A stretch of DNA of 42,148 nucleotides, from contig NZ_CP076718.1 of NCBI RefSeq assembly GCF_011682235.2, forward strand, positions 1,997,354 through 2,039,501, written 5' to 3'. A program made the position numbers and the translations under genes. Shown in pieces: positions 27,251 to 36,862 of this stretch. The notes beneath the pieces are model-generated. The model saw only the letters and a program-made list of their open reading frames with translations. It searched no databases and was not told the DNA's origin. The DNA comes from Rhodocaloribacter litoris. GTDB lineage: Bacteria; Bacteroidota; Rhodothermia; Rhodothermales; ISCAR-4553. Numbering within the stretch: the stretch's first letter is position 1; each line of letters begins with the position of its first letter.

Positions 27251-29569
27251 ATGTTCGACGAGCTTTTCAAGTTCAGCCGCGTGCAGTTTGCGGAAGGGGA
27301 GGTCGGCTTTCAGGTCGGAGCGGGGGGGTACGTCGTCGGGGTGTTGCTGCTGCTGGCGCTCGCGGGGCTGGCGGTGCTCTATGCACGCACGCGGGGTTAT
27401 CCTTCGAAGCGGGCGAAGCTCGTCTCCGGCACCCTCCGGGGCGCCGCCGTCCTCGTCCTGTTCCTCCCGCTCTTCGAGCCCGTGCTCGTCATCCCCGACG
27501 TGGTGCCGGACGAAAACTTCGTCGCGGTGATCGTGGATGCTTCCGAAAGCATGAACATCCCCGACGGGGTGCTCGGCGAGACCCGTTTCGACGATGCCCG
27601 GCAGTTGCTCTTCGACCCGGAGGAAGGGCTCGTCCCGGCCCTCGAGACGGTTTTCAAGCTCCGCTACTATACCTTCGGCCGCGCCGCCGCCCGCGTCGAC
27701 AGCCTGCCGCCGCGCCCCGGCGACGACCGTACCGACCTCTCGGCCGCCCTGGATCGCGTGCTGGCCGACTTCCGGGGGGTGCCGCTGGCCGGTGTCGTCC
27801 TGCTCACCGACGGCGGCGACAACAGCACCGGCGTCCCGCTGAACCGGGCCGAGGCGCTGCGCGCGCGCGACGTCCCGCTGCACGTCATCGGCCTGGGCCG
27901 CGAGGCGTTCGACGTCGAGCGCGAGTTGCTGGAGGCGACGGTGAGCAAGAGCGTCGAACAGGGCACCGGCGCCGAAATCGAGGTGAAGGTACGGAGCTGG
28001 GGTCCCGAACCCGAACCGGTCACGTTCAGCCTCTACCGGGACCAGACGCGCGTCCTCTCGGAGAGGCGCCCGCTCAAGGGAGCAGGGCGGATCGACCAGT
28101 TCGCCCTCTTCTACGAACCCGATGCCCCGGGGGCAGCCGTCTACACGCTTCAGGTGGAACCGGCGCGGGGGGAACCCAACGGAGAGAACAACGCCCTCGA
28201 CGTGCTCATCGACCCGCGCACCGACACCCTGCGCGTGCTCCATTTCGACAACCTCCGGCGGGATTTCAAGTTCATCAAGCGGGCCCTCGAAGGGGATCAG
28301 GTCGTCGCCTTCACGTCCGTCGTGCGCACGGGTACGGGCAAGCTTTACCGGCAGGGCCTGCGGTCGCCGGAGGAGCTGGCCGGCGGCTTCCCCGCCACGC
28401 AGGCCGAGCTGAACACCTACGACGTGGTGCTCGTGGGCGACGTCGAGGCGTCCTTCTTCACCCCGGAGGCCTTACGTATGCTGGAGCGGTTCGTCCGCGT
28501 GCGCGGCGGCGGCTTCCTCATGCTGGGCGGGCGCAACAGCTTCACCGAAGGCGACTATGACCTCACCCCCGTGGCCGACCTGCTGCCCGTCGAACTCGAC
28601 CCGGAGCGTCGCCAGGTCGTCCCCACGGCCTTCTTCGACCCCGAGCGGCCCGTCTTCGACCCCGCCCACCCGGAACAGCGGCAGGGCTTCGCGTTCGTCC
28701 CCACCGCGACGGGCTACGAAAGCCCCATCCTGAAACTCGCGCCGGACCCCGCCACGAACCGGGCCCGCTGGGCCACCATGCCGCCGATGACGAGCCTCAA
28801 CCTGCTCGGTCCCGTCAAGCCCGGCGCGACGGTGCTGGCGGAAAAGCCCGGGGACGACTTCGGCCCGCGCGAGCCGCTGCTGGTGGTACAGCGCTACGGC
28901 AAAGGACGCACCGCCGCCCTGCCCACGGCCAGCACCTGGCGCTGGCAGATGCTCCTCGACGCCGCCGACACCCGCCACGAGCGCTTCTGGCGCCAGCTCG
29001 TACGCTGGCTGGCCGCCTCCGCCGCCGGGCGCGTCGCCCTCGACCCCGGCGGCGACCGTTTCGTCCCCGGCGACCCCCTGTCGCTGGCGGTCACCGTCGT
29101 CGATGCGGACTACGAGCCGGTCCCGGAAGCCACCGTCACCGCGCAGGTTACCGGCCCGGCAGGCGCGGACCTCCCGCTCGCGTTCCGCCCCGCCCTGGGC
29201 GAGCCCGGCACCTACACGGCCACCTTCGTCCCCGAAACGAGCGGCGTCTACGAGGTCGAGGTCTCAGCCCGGCAAGACACGACCCTGCTCGGCACGGACA
29301 CCCGGAGCCTCCTCGTGGCCCCCTCCCGGCGCGAGTACTACGACGCCACACTCAAACGCGGCTTCCTGGAAAGCCTGGCCGGGGTCGCCGGCGGGGCCTA
29401 CTACACCCCCGCCGACGTGCGCGACCTGCCCGACCGGCTCCGCAACCGCCGCACGAGCACGTCCATCTTCCACACCGAGTACCTGTGGGATATGCCCCTG
29501 GTGTTCCTCCTGGCCCTGGCCCTGCTCTCGGCCGAATGGTTCTATCGCCGCCGCAAAGGCTTGCCCTGA
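27251..29569 (+). CDS. Membrane vWA protein with inactive glutamine-amidotransferase-like domain
   Basis: A 772-residue protein. Two N-terminal helices (about 27-45 and 61-80) are followed at once by a vWA domain with an intact metal motif IVDASESM (Asp96, Ser98, Ser100) and VVLLTDGGDNSTG. Near residues 330-470 is a class I amidotransferase-like domain (LRVLHFDNLRRDFKFIKRAL, YDVVLVGDVEASFFTPEALRM, GGGFLMLGGRNSF). The position of the nucleophile cysteine has no Cys, so it is not a working amidotransferase. A beta-sandwich follows (VTVVDADYEPVPEATVTAQV), and a last helix (DMPLVFLLALALLSAEWFYRRR). This is a second vWA/BatA-like partner for the MoxR ATPase, 155 bp after the DUF4175-like gene. Confidence 0.9.
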   Translation: MFDELFKFSRVQFAEGEVGFQVGAGGYVVGVLLLLALAGLAVLYARTRGYPSKRAKLVSGTLRGAAVLVLFLPLFEPVLVIPDVVPDENFVAVIVDASESMNIPDGVLGETRFDDARQLLFDPEEGLVPALETVFKLRYYTFGRAAARVDSLPPRPGDDRTDLSAALDRVLADFRGVPLAGVVLLTDGGDNSTGVPLNRAEALRARDVPLHVIGLGREAFDVERELLEATVSKSVEQGTGAEIEVKVRSWGPEPEPVTFSLYRDQTRVLSERRPLKGAGRIDQFALFYEPDAPGAAVYTLQVEPARGEPNGENNALDVLIDPRTDTLRVLHFDNLRRDFKFIKRALEGDQVVAFTSVVRTGTGKLYRQGLRSPEELAGGFPATQAELNTYDVVLVGDVEASFFTPEALRMLERFVRVRGGGFLMLGGRNSFTEGDYDLTPVADLLPVELDPERRQVVPTAFFDPERPVFDPAHPEQRQGFAFVPTATGYESPILKLAPDPATNRARWATMPPMTSLNLLGPVKPGATVLAEKPGDDFGPREPLLVVQRYGKGRTAALPTASTWRWQMLLDAADTRHERFWRQLVRWLAASAAGRVALDPGGDRFVPGDPLSLAVTVVDADYEPVPEATVTAQVTGPAGADLPLAFRPALGEPGTYTATFVPETSGVYEVEVSARQDTTLLGTDTRSLLVAPSRREYYDATLKRGFLESLAGVAGGAYYTPADVRDLPDRLRNRRTSTSIFHTEYLWDMPLVFLLALALLSAEWFYRRRKGLP

Positions 29570-29574
29570 CGTCG

Positions 29575-30642
29575 ATGCTCTCTCGCCGCTTTCCGAAATG
29601 CTTTCACGCCTTCGTGCCTTCGCGGCACCGGCCGCCGCGGACGTGCCTGGCAATGCTCCTGCTTGCGCTCGCGGGCCTGTGCCCGGTGGAGGAAGTGGGC
29701 GCACAGCCCGGCGCGCGGTACGCCGTGCTCATCGGCGGGCTGGGCGGAAGCGCGGAGCACACCGAGACGTTCAAAGGCTACCTGGCCGCCGCCCACGCCG
29801 CCCTCACCGGTCCCCTGGGCTTCCCGGAGGACCACGTCGTTACGCTGGCCGAGCCGGCCGCGGCGGACCTGCCCTTCGTCGATGGCGTCTCGCAGGCCGA
29901 GGAGATCCGGGCCCGCTTCGCCGCCCTCGCCGCCACGGTGACGCCGGACGACCACGTCTACGTCTTCCTCTTCGGCCACGGCAGCTTCGACGGCACGCGG
30001 GCCCGGCTGAACATCCCCCGCCGCGACCTCGACGACGCGGACTACGCCGCCCTGCTCCGGGCCCTGCCCGCCGGGCGCCTCGTCTTCGTCAACACCGCCC
30101 CGGCCAGCGGGCCGTTCACGCACACCCTGGCCGGCCCCGGCCGCATCATCGTCACCGCCACGCGCACGGGCACCCAGCGCAACGAGACCCGCTTCCCCGC
30201 CTTCTTCGTCGAAGCCCTGACCGACCCCGCCGCCGACCTCGACCGCGACGGCAGCCTCTCCGTGCGGGAGGCGTTCGTCTACGCCGCCGAACGGACGGCC
30301 CGCTGGTATGAAGAAGGCGGCCACCTGGCCACCGAACACGCCCTGCTCGAAGACGACGGCGACGGCGAGGGCACCCGCGTGGAAGACCTCGACGCCGGCC
30401 CCGACGGGCGCCTGGCCGCCGTCACCTACCTCCGTCGCCCGGCCCCCCTCGCCGCCGGCGGGACCACGCTCCCCGGCGCCACGCCCGAACGCCTCCGCAC
30501 GAAAGCGGACCTCGAACGCGCCATCGCCGACCTCATCCGGGAGAAAGCCAGCCTGCCCGAAGCCGCGTACTACGCCCGCCTGGAGTCGCTCTTCGTCCGC
30601 CTGGCCCGGCTCAACGACGTGCTCGAAGGCGAGCGAAACTGA
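29575..30642 (+). CDS. Caspase/C13-like exported protein lacking the catalytic cysteine
   Basis: A 355-residue protein starting 5 bp after the preceding stop. The N-terminal 44 residues contain a signal-like hydrophobic stretch (TCLAMLLLALAGLC) before AQPGARYAVLIGG. The clan CD fold is visible: AVLIGG first strand, then DDHVYVFLFGHGSFDG with the catalytic His135-Gly136. The strand that should end in DACYSG reads FVNTAPASGPF (171-181), so the nucleophile Cys is replaced, by alignment by Pro176, and no Cys is near. After the fold comes a perfect EF-hand loop DLDRDGSLSVRE (Asp221, Asp223, Asp225, Glu232), and the C-terminal part is helical. It is probably a periplasmic pseudo-protease, perhaps calcium-binding, and closes the MoxR/vWA block. 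Confidence 0.85.
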   Translation: MLSRRFPKCFHAFVPSRHRPPRTCLAMLLLALAGLCPVEEVGAQPGARYAVLIGGLGGSAEHTETFKGYLAAAHAALTGPLGFPEDHVVTLAEPAAADLPFVDGVSQAEEIRARFAALAATVTPDDHVYVFLFGHGSFDGTRARLNIPRRDLDDADYAALLRALPAGRLVFVNTAPASGPFTHTLAGPGRIIVTATRTGTQRNETRFPAFFVEALTDPAADLDRDGSLSVREAFVYAAERTARWYEEGGHLATEHALLEDDGDGEGTRVEDLDAGPDGRLAAVTYLRRPAPLAAGGTTLPGATPERLRTKADLERAIADLIREKASLPEAAYYARLESLFVRLARLNDVLEGERN

Positions 30643-30692
30643 TGCCCGTCGTCAGCGCCGGAGGCCCGCCCGCGCCCGTCGCCTACCGGCCG

Positions 30693-31622
30693 TCACGCCA
30701 CGTTCTCCGCTACCGGGACCGGCGTGAGCCAGCCGTAGGGGTCGTTGCCCCTGTGCACGATGTCGAAGAAGGCCTCCTGCAGCGCCTTCGTGACCGGGCC
30801 GCGCCGGCCTTCGCCGATGGTGTAGTGGTCCACCGAGCGGATCGGCGTGATCTCGGCGGCCGTGCCGGTGAAGAACAGCTCATCGGCGATGTAGAGCGCC
30901 TCGCGCGGGATCAACTTCTCCTCCACCGTATAGCCCAGGTCGCGGGCCAGCGTGACGACCGCGTCGCGCGTGATGCCGGGCAGAATCGCGAGCCCCACCG
31001 GCGCCGTGTAGAGCGTGCCGTCACGGACGAGGAACAGGTTCTCCCCGCTGCCCTCGGCGATGAAGCCGTCGACGCTGAGCATGATCCCCTCGGTGTAGCC
31101 GCCGAGCACGGCGTCCATCTTGGCCAGGGCCGCGTTGAGGTAGTTGCCGCCCGCCTTGGCCAGCGACGGGAAGGTGTTGGGCGCCATGCGGTTCCAGGAC
31201 GAGACCTTCACGTCGACGCCCTGCTCCAGCGCCTCGGCGCCCAGGTATGCCCCCCATGCCCACACGGCGATCACCGTCTCGACGCGGTTCTTCAGCGGGT
31301 TGACGCCCAGGCTGCCCATCCCGCGGAAGACCAGCGGGCGGATGTAGCATGCCTCCAGCCCGCTCCGCGCGATCGTCTCCATCGTGGCAGCCTCCAGCTC
31401 TTCGAGCGAGTACGGGATCTCCATCCGGTAGATCTTCGCCGAGTCGATCAGGCGGCGCAGGTGCTCACGCAGGCGAAAGACGGCCGAACCTTTCTGCTCG
31501 GTCTTGTAACAGCGGATGCCCTCGAACACCGACGAGCCGTAGTGCAGGGCATGAGAGAGGACGTGCACCGTCGCTTCCTCATAGGGGACGAGCTTGCCGT
31601 TGAACCAGATGGGGTGCTCCAT
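30693..31622 (-). CDS. ilvE: Branched-chain amino acid aminotransferase
   Basis: A 309-residue class IV PLP aminotransferase that makes valine, leucine and isoleucine from their 2-oxo acids with glutamate. [34 protein letters not shown] is the N-terminal signature. The PLP lysine is Lys156 in [13 protein letters not shown], and [23 protein letters not shown] carries the cofactor-contact Glu. [12 protein letters not shown] near the end is the usual phosphate-binding turn. Length is standard for IlvE and the [11 protein letters not shown] segment fits IlvE better than D-amino acid transaminase. It is the last gene of a minus-strand run and is convergent with the caspase-like gene, 50 bp apart. 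The glycosyltransferase gene lies 109 bp upstream. Confidence 0.95.
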   Translation of the reverse strand: MEHPIWFNGKLVPYEEATVHVLSHALHYGSSVFEGIRCYKTEQKGSAVFRLREHLRRLIDSAKIYRMEIPYSLEELEAATMETIARSGLEACYIRPLVFRGMGSLGVNPLKNRVETVIAVWAWGAYLGAEALEQGVDVKVSSWNRMAPNTFPSLAKAGGNYLNAALAKMDAVLGGYTEGIMLSVDGFIAEGSGENLFLVRDGTLYTAPVGLAILPGITRDAVVTLARDLGYTVEEKLIPREALYIADELFFTGTAAEITPIRSVDHYTIGEGRRGPVTKALQEAFFDIVHRGNDPYGWLTPVPVAENVA

Positions 31623-31731
31623 GGATCTCCGAGGTTGATGTCGTGCAAAAAAGACGGAAGGCGGAAGCCGGGGAAAACGGGGTAGAAACGGGATCGGGGG
31701 AAAAAGGTTCGGGCCGGATCGTCAAGCCGTT

Positions 31732-32475
31732 TCAAAGACCGGAAGCGCTTTTCTCGAACACCGGCCGGCGCACACGGCGCGCCTTGATCCCATACTTCGC
31801 AATCGTCCACAGAATCTTCGCCGACGCCTTGACCGTGCCCGAGACGGTGCCGGTGATCTTCGAGACGCCGACCCGCCGCCGGTAGGAGACGGGCACCTCG
31901 GTGTAGCGCAGGCCGGCCAGCACGGCCTTGATCTGCATCTCGATCGTCCAGCCGAAGGTTTCGTCCTCCATGCCGAGGGCCAGCAGGTCGGCGAAGCGGA
32001 TGGCCCGGAAGGGGCCGAGGTCGGTGTAGCGGGCCCCCCAGAGGAGCCGCATCAGGAAGCAGGCCAGGCGGTTGCCCAGGAGCGCCTGTGGCAGCATGGC
32101 CCCCGGCTCGCGCCGCCCTCGCATCCGGGAGCCGACGACGAAGTCGGCCTCGCCCCGCAGGATCGGCGCCACGAGGTCCGTCATCTCCTCCGGGTGGTCG
32201 CTGTAGTCGCCGTCGAGGAAGACGACGAGGTCCGGGTTCTTCTCGCGGGCGTAGGCGATGCCGCGCAGGCAGGCCCGGCCGTAGCCGCGCCGGGGCTCGC
32301 GCAGCACGGTGGCCCCGGCGGCCCGGGCATTGGCCTCCGTCTCGTCCGTCGAGGCATTGTTGACCACCACCACCTCCTCGACGAGCGCGGCCGGGATGTC
32401 GCCGATGACCTGCCCGATGGAGCGGGCCTCGTTGAAGGCGGGGATGATGACCAGGATGCGCGGTGCCGTGGACAC
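31732..32475 (-). CDS. Family 2 glycosyltransferase, dolichyl-phosphate mannose synthase-like
   Basis: A 247-residue GT-A transferase from GTG 32475, where the family's first strand begins (APRILVIIPAFNEARSIG). VVVVNNASTDET carries the nucleotide-contact Asp, and VVFLDGDYSDHPEEM is the metal-binding DxD (DGD). GWTIEMQIKAVLAGLRYTEVPVSYRRRVGVSKITGTV matches the DPM1/polyprenyl-phosphate branch. No C-terminal membrane helices are present, so it is the short, peripheral form. The likely reaction is transfer of a sugar to a polyprenyl phosphate or glycolipid; the acceptor is unknown. It lies 118 bp downstream of the intact end of the WYL regulator and 109 bp upstream of ilvE. The frame is open to 32880, but the extra N-terminus is implausible. 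Confidence 0.9.
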   Translation of the reverse strand: MSTAPRILVIIPAFNEARSIGQVIGDIPAALVEEVVVVNNASTDETEANARAAGATVLREPRRGYGRACLRGIAYAREKNPDLVVFLDGDYSDHPEEMTDLVAPILRGEADFVVGSRMRGRREPGAMLPQALLGNRLACFLMRLLWGARYTDLGPFRAIRFADLLALGMEDETFGWTIEMQIKAVLAGLRYTEVPVSYRRRVGVSKITGTVSGTVKASAKILWTIAKYGIKARRVRRPVFEKSASGL

Positions 32476-32563
32476 GATCGGGCAAGGGTTGAAGGCACGG
32501 GCAGGTAGCAACGTGCCGGCACGCGGCCGGGTTTCTTCTGCCTCTGTGGTGCACCGGCTCCTC

Positions 32564-32581
32564 CCGGCGTTACGCCGCCGG
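32564..32581 (-). terminator. Hairpin after the WYL gene (possible terminator)
   Basis: CCGGCG, a 6-nt loop, then CGCCGG: a GC-only stem starting 13 nt past the intact WYL stop (32594). There is no run of T after it, so it is at best a weak intrinsic terminator or a pause/protection hairpin. Confidence 0.25.
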
Positions 32582-32713
32582 CACGGCGGCCCTTCAGAGC
32601 AGCCGGGGGAGGTCGTCGCCATAGCGGGCGGCGATCCGCTCCGCCTCGCGGGCCAGGCGGCGACGCAGCGACGGCGGGGACAGCACGCAGGCGGAGGCCC
32701 CCCAGGAGAGCAG

Positions 32714-33547
32714 CTAGGGCAACACGTCCACCGCGCGCCGCACCCGCAACGTGACGTAGAGCCCGTCGGGACGCCGCTCGGTGTCTTCCACGAAGAAGCC
32801 GGGCACCTCCTGCACCCGGTCGGCCACCGGCGGGTCGAAGCGGACGAGGACCTCCACCGTGCGCGGGGTCTCTCCGTCATAGCCGGAGCGGTAGGCTCCG
32901 GGACGGGTGTACGCCTCGTCCGTCACCTCCAGGTTCTGCACCCGGGCCAGGCGGTAGGATCGTACCTGCCCGGTGGCGCGATCCCGCCCGACGAGCGTCC
33001 AGCCGTCCTCGCGGTCGAGGAGGCCGTAGGGCTCGACGTGGCAGGCGACGGCCGCGTCGTCTGCCCGCGCCCGGTAGTCGAACCGGACGGTGCGGCCCGC
33101 CGGGAGCGCGCGGCGTAGCCCGCTCAGCGCGGCGCGCTCGGCCGGATCGTCGAACGCATTGACCGGCACGAAACGGATGCCCTCCCGCAGGGTTTTCGTC
33201 GTTTCGCGCAGCGTCCCGGGCAGCGCCGTTTCGATCTTCACCGCGGCGGAACGGGCTGCGGTCCGGTAGTGCACTTCGAAGTGATCCGCCAGAAAGTCGG
33301 CCCCCAGCCACAGCATCACGGCCTCGTCGTGCGAGAAGATCAGCGGGGGCAGGAAATAGCCCTCGTCGAGGCTGTAGCCCTTCCCCGGGACGGCCTGTAG
33401 CGGGACCCCGGCTTCGCCCAGGACCTGCATGTCCCGGTAGATGGTGCGGGTGCTCACCCCGAACAGGTCGGCCAGGTCGGCGGCCCGGTGCCAGCGCGAG
33501 GCTTTCAGCTCGTGCAGGATGGCCAGCAGGCGGTCGGTACGGTCCAT
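32714..33547 (-). CDS. WYL-domain HTH transcriptional regulator, cut short by an in-frame TAG
   Basis: A 277-codon product as read. The N-terminal DeoR/YafY-type helix-turn-helix is DRTDRLLAILHELKASRWHRAADLADLFGVSTRTIYRDMQVL. A bridging region (GKGYSLDEGYFLPPLIFSHDEAVMLWLG) and a WYL domain (VRFDYRARADDAAVACHVEPYGLLDREDGWTLVG) follow, then the WCX region. WYL regulators sense nucleic acids or small ligands. The frame stops at TAG (32716-32714) inside the WCX domain: VLP-stop-LLSWGASACVLSPPSLRRRLAREAERIAARYGDDLPRLL. The next 40 codons to TGA at 32594 are clearly the rest of the family's C-terminus, where WLLSWG is usual, so TGG to TAG is the likely change. It may be a damaged gene, a truncated but active one, or an error. 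Target genes are unknown. Confidence 0.85.
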   Translation of the reverse strand: MDRTDRLLAILHELKASRWHRAADLADLFGVSTRTIYRDMQVLGEAGVPLQAVPGKGYSLDEGYFLPPLIFSHDEAVMLWLGADFLADHFEVHYRTAARSAAVKIETALPGTLRETTKTLREGIRFVPVNAFDDPAERAALSGLRRALPAGRTVRFDYRARADDAAVACHVEPYGLLDREDGWTLVGRDRATGQVRSYRLARVQNLEVTDEAYTRPGAYRSGYDGETPRTVEVLVRFDPPVADRVQEVPGFFVEDTERRPDGLYVTLRVRRAVDVLP

Positions 33548-33605
33548 GGTCGTCCGGATGGTTCAACGACGCCGGTTGCGTCCGGCGCCTTCCGGCCCCG
33601 CCCCG

Positions 33606-34436
<831 letters not shown>

Positions 34437-34452
34437 GGCCGTGCGAAGGGGT

Positions 34453-35388
34453 TCAGTCCACCAGCCACCGGCCGGAAGGGTTGAGCGTGAGCACGGTGTG
34501 CGGGGCCGCCCGCACCACGTGCTCGGCGACGCTGCCCAGGTGAAAGCCACGGCCGCCCCCCGCGCCGTGTGTGCTGAGTACGATCAGATCGGCGTCTTCC
34601 TCCCGCGCGCACGCCAGAATCTCGCGCGCCGGATGACCGTGCCGCACCCGGCAGGTTACCGGCACCGGGGGCCCGGGGGTCGTCTCGAAAAGCTGTTGCA
34701 GCGCCGCTTCCGACTGGCGCACCACCTCCGGCGGCAGCCGCAGGGTGATGAAAACGGGCAGGCCGGTATCACTGAACGACGGCACGACCCGCTCTTCGGC
34801 GACGAACAGCAGGGTGAGCGACGCCTCGTACAGCCCGGCGAGGGCCCGCGCATGCCGGAGGGCCACGACGGCCGGCTCTGAAAAGTCCACGGGCACCAGC
34901 ACCCGTTTCAGGGGATGCGGTGCCGGGGGCGCCTCCTCCGGCGCGTGCACCGCCAGCACCGGGCAGCCTGCCTGCCGGACGACCTCGCCGGTGACGCCGC
35001 CCAGCGCCGGGTGCCGCAGGCTCCGGTGCCCGTGCGTGCCCATGACGATCAGGTCGACGTCGTTCGTCGCGGCGTATTGCAGGATCACCCGGGCAACGTC
35101 CTCGCCCTGCTGCCGCACCTCCTCCACCTCGACGTCGTGCAGGTTGCGGGCGGCCGTCCGGGCCTGCACCTGCTCGTGGACCCTGCGCTGAAACGCTTCC
35201 GCCAGGCCCACCTCCTCCAGGAGCCGGTGCAGCATGCCGCGCCACGTTCCCCTTCCCGGCTCCTCCTCGACGTGGAGCACCCGTACCCGCGCCCCGCACC
35301 GGCGCGCCAGCTCCACCCCCTGGGCCACCGCCGCCTCGGCACACGGTGAAAAGTCTGTGGGAATCAGTATTCGCTGGATCCTAAGCAT
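34453..35388 (-). CDS. Tandem universal stress protein (two UspA domains)
   Basis: A 311-residue protein made of two UspA domains, residues 1-150 and 155-311. The first begins IQRILIPTDFSPCAEAAVAQG and has the ATP-binding pattern GTHGHRSLRHPALGGVTGEVVRQ. The second begins LKRVLVPVDFSEPAVVALRHA and ends with THGAGGGRGFHLGSVAEHVVR. Both therefore look able to bind ATP, the second with a slightly altered glycine loop. Such double proteins act in the cytoplasm in starvation, redox or envelope stress. It leads a minus-strand group with the K+ channel 16 bp behind, and is divergent from citrate synthase across a 190-bp gap that should hold both promoters. Confidence 0.93.
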   Translation of the reverse strand: MLRIQRILIPTDFSPCAEAAVAQGVELARRCGARVRVLHVEEEPGRGTWRGMLHRLLEEVGLAEAFQRRVHEQVQARTAARNLHDVEVEEVRQQGEDVARVILQYAATNDVDLIVMGTHGHRSLRHPALGGVTGEVVRQAGCPVLAVHAPEEAPPAPHPLKRVLVPVDFSEPAVVALRHARALAGLYEASLTLLFVAEERVVPSFSDTGLPVFITLRLPPEVVRQSEAALQQLFETTPGPPVPVTCRVRHGHPAREILACAREEDADLIVLSTHGAGGGRGFHLGSVAEHVVRAAPHTVLTLNPSGRWLVD

Positions 35389-35578
35389 GCCAAAGACTCT
35401 ATCAGGAAAGGGCCTCGACCAAGCACACAGCGAGGAAGGTACGACTTCGGACGGTCCGGATCACCTGCCGCAGCCGGGGAACGGGAGCGGGGACTGTCGC
35501 TGCGCAGCGGAAGCCGGGAAGTCGTATCTTCCGGCGTCGAGGGGCCTTCCCTTTCTCACCCATCAAATCCGCACGGGC

Positions 35579-36856
35579 ATGCAGAAAGCAACACTTTCCC
35601 TGAACGGTCAGACCCATGAGCTTCCTCTCGTCGTCGGCACCGAGGGGGAAGTAGGCATCGACATCCGCAAGCTGCGCGCCACCACAGGTGCCATCACGCT
35701 CGACCCCGGCTACGGCAACACCGGCTCGTGCGAGAGTGCCATCACCTTCATCAACGGCGAGGAAGGCATCCTGCGCTACCGGGGCTACGGCATCGAGGAA
35801 TTGACGGAAAAGTCGTCCTTCCTCGAAGTGGCCTACCTGCTCATCGAGGGTGAGCTCCCCACGAAGGCCCAGCTCGACCGCTTCCGGCACCGGCTGACCT
35901 ACCACAGCCTGCTCCACGAAGACATGAAAAAGTTCTTCGAGGGCTTTCCGCCGAGTGCCCACCCGATGAGTGTCCTCTCGACCATCATTGCCTCGCTCTC
36001 GGCCTATTATCCAGAAAACAACGACCCGGCCGACGTAGAGCTGAACATCATCCGGCTCATCGCCAAGATCAAAACCATCGCGGCCTTCGCCTACAAGAAG
36101 TCGATCGGGCAGCCGTACATCTACCCGCGCAACGACCTCAGCTACACGGGCGACTTCCTCCACATGATGTTCGCCGTGCCCTCCGAGACGTACGAGGTCG
36201 ATCCGCTCGTCGAAAACACGCTGGACAAGCTGCTGATCCTGCATGCAGACCATGAGCAGAACTGCTCCACGTCCACCGTGCGTATGGTGGGCAGCAGCGG
36301 GGCCAGCCTCTTCGCCGCCATCTCGGCGGGGGTGAGCGCCCTCTCCGGCCCCCTCCACGGCGGGGCCAACCAGGCCGTCATCAACATGCTCGAACGCATC
36401 CGGCAGGACGGCGCCAACTACCGGAAATACGTCGAGATGGCCAAGGACAAGGAATCGGGTTTCCGGTTGATGGGCTTCGGCCACCGCGTCTACAAAAACT
36501 TCGACCCCCGGGCCCGCGTCATCAAGGCCGCCGCCGATCAGGTGCTCGAACGCCTCGGCGTCGACGACCCCCTGCTCGACATCGCCAAACAGCTCGAACG
36601 TGTGGCCCTCGAAGACGACTACTTCATCGAGCGCAAGCTCTACCCGAACGTCGACTTCTACAGCGGCATCCTCTACCGGGCCATGGGGATCCCCACGAAC
36701 ATGTTCACCGTCATGTTCGCCATGGGGCGCCTGCCGGGCTGGATCGCCCAGTGGAAAGAGATGCACAATGACCCCAACACCCGCATCTACCGCCCCCGCC
36801 AGATTTACGTAGGCCCCAACGCCCGTCCCTACGTACCCATCGAGGCCCGGGAATAA
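35579..36856 (+). CDS. gltA: Citrate synthase (type II, GltA-like)
   Basis: A 425-residue enzyme condensing oxaloacetate and acetyl-CoA in the citric acid cycle. The catalytic blocks are complete: HADHEQNCSTSTVRMVGSS with the first active-site His, GPLHGGAN with the second, and GFGHRVYKNFDPRA with the third His and CoA contacts. The catalytic Asp falls in NVDFYSG. The N-terminal beta-rich domain (LNGQTHELPLVVGTEGEVGIDIRKL) is that of hexameric, NADH-sensitive-type enzymes, and FDPRA and the C-terminal YVGPNARPYVPIEAR are typical. ATG 35579 is used; the frame is open upstream without homology. No Shine-Dalgarno sequence is seen (CATCAAATCCGCACGGGC). A PKD/OmpA gene follows only 6 bp downstream. 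Confidence 0.96.
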   Translation: MQKATLSLNGQTHELPLVVGTEGEVGIDIRKLRATTGAITLDPGYGNTGSCESAITFINGEEGILRYRGYGIEELTEKSSFLEVAYLLIEGELPTKAQLDRFRHRLTYHSLLHEDMKKFFEGFPPSAHPMSVLSTIIASLSAYYPENNDPADVELNIIRLIAKIKTIAAFAYKKSIGQPYIYPRNDLSYTGDFLHMMFAVPSETYEVDPLVENTLDKLLILHADHEQNCSTSTVRMVGSSGASLFAAISAGVSALSGPLHGGANQAVINMLERIRQDGANYRKYVEMAKDKESGFRLMGFGHRVYKNFDPRARVIKAAADQVLERLGVDDPLLDIAKQLERVALEDDYFIERKLYPNVDFYSGILYRAMGIPTNMFTVMFAMGRLPGWIAQWKEMHNDPNTRIYRPRQIYVGPNARPYVPIEARE

Positions 36857-36862
36857 ACCGTC

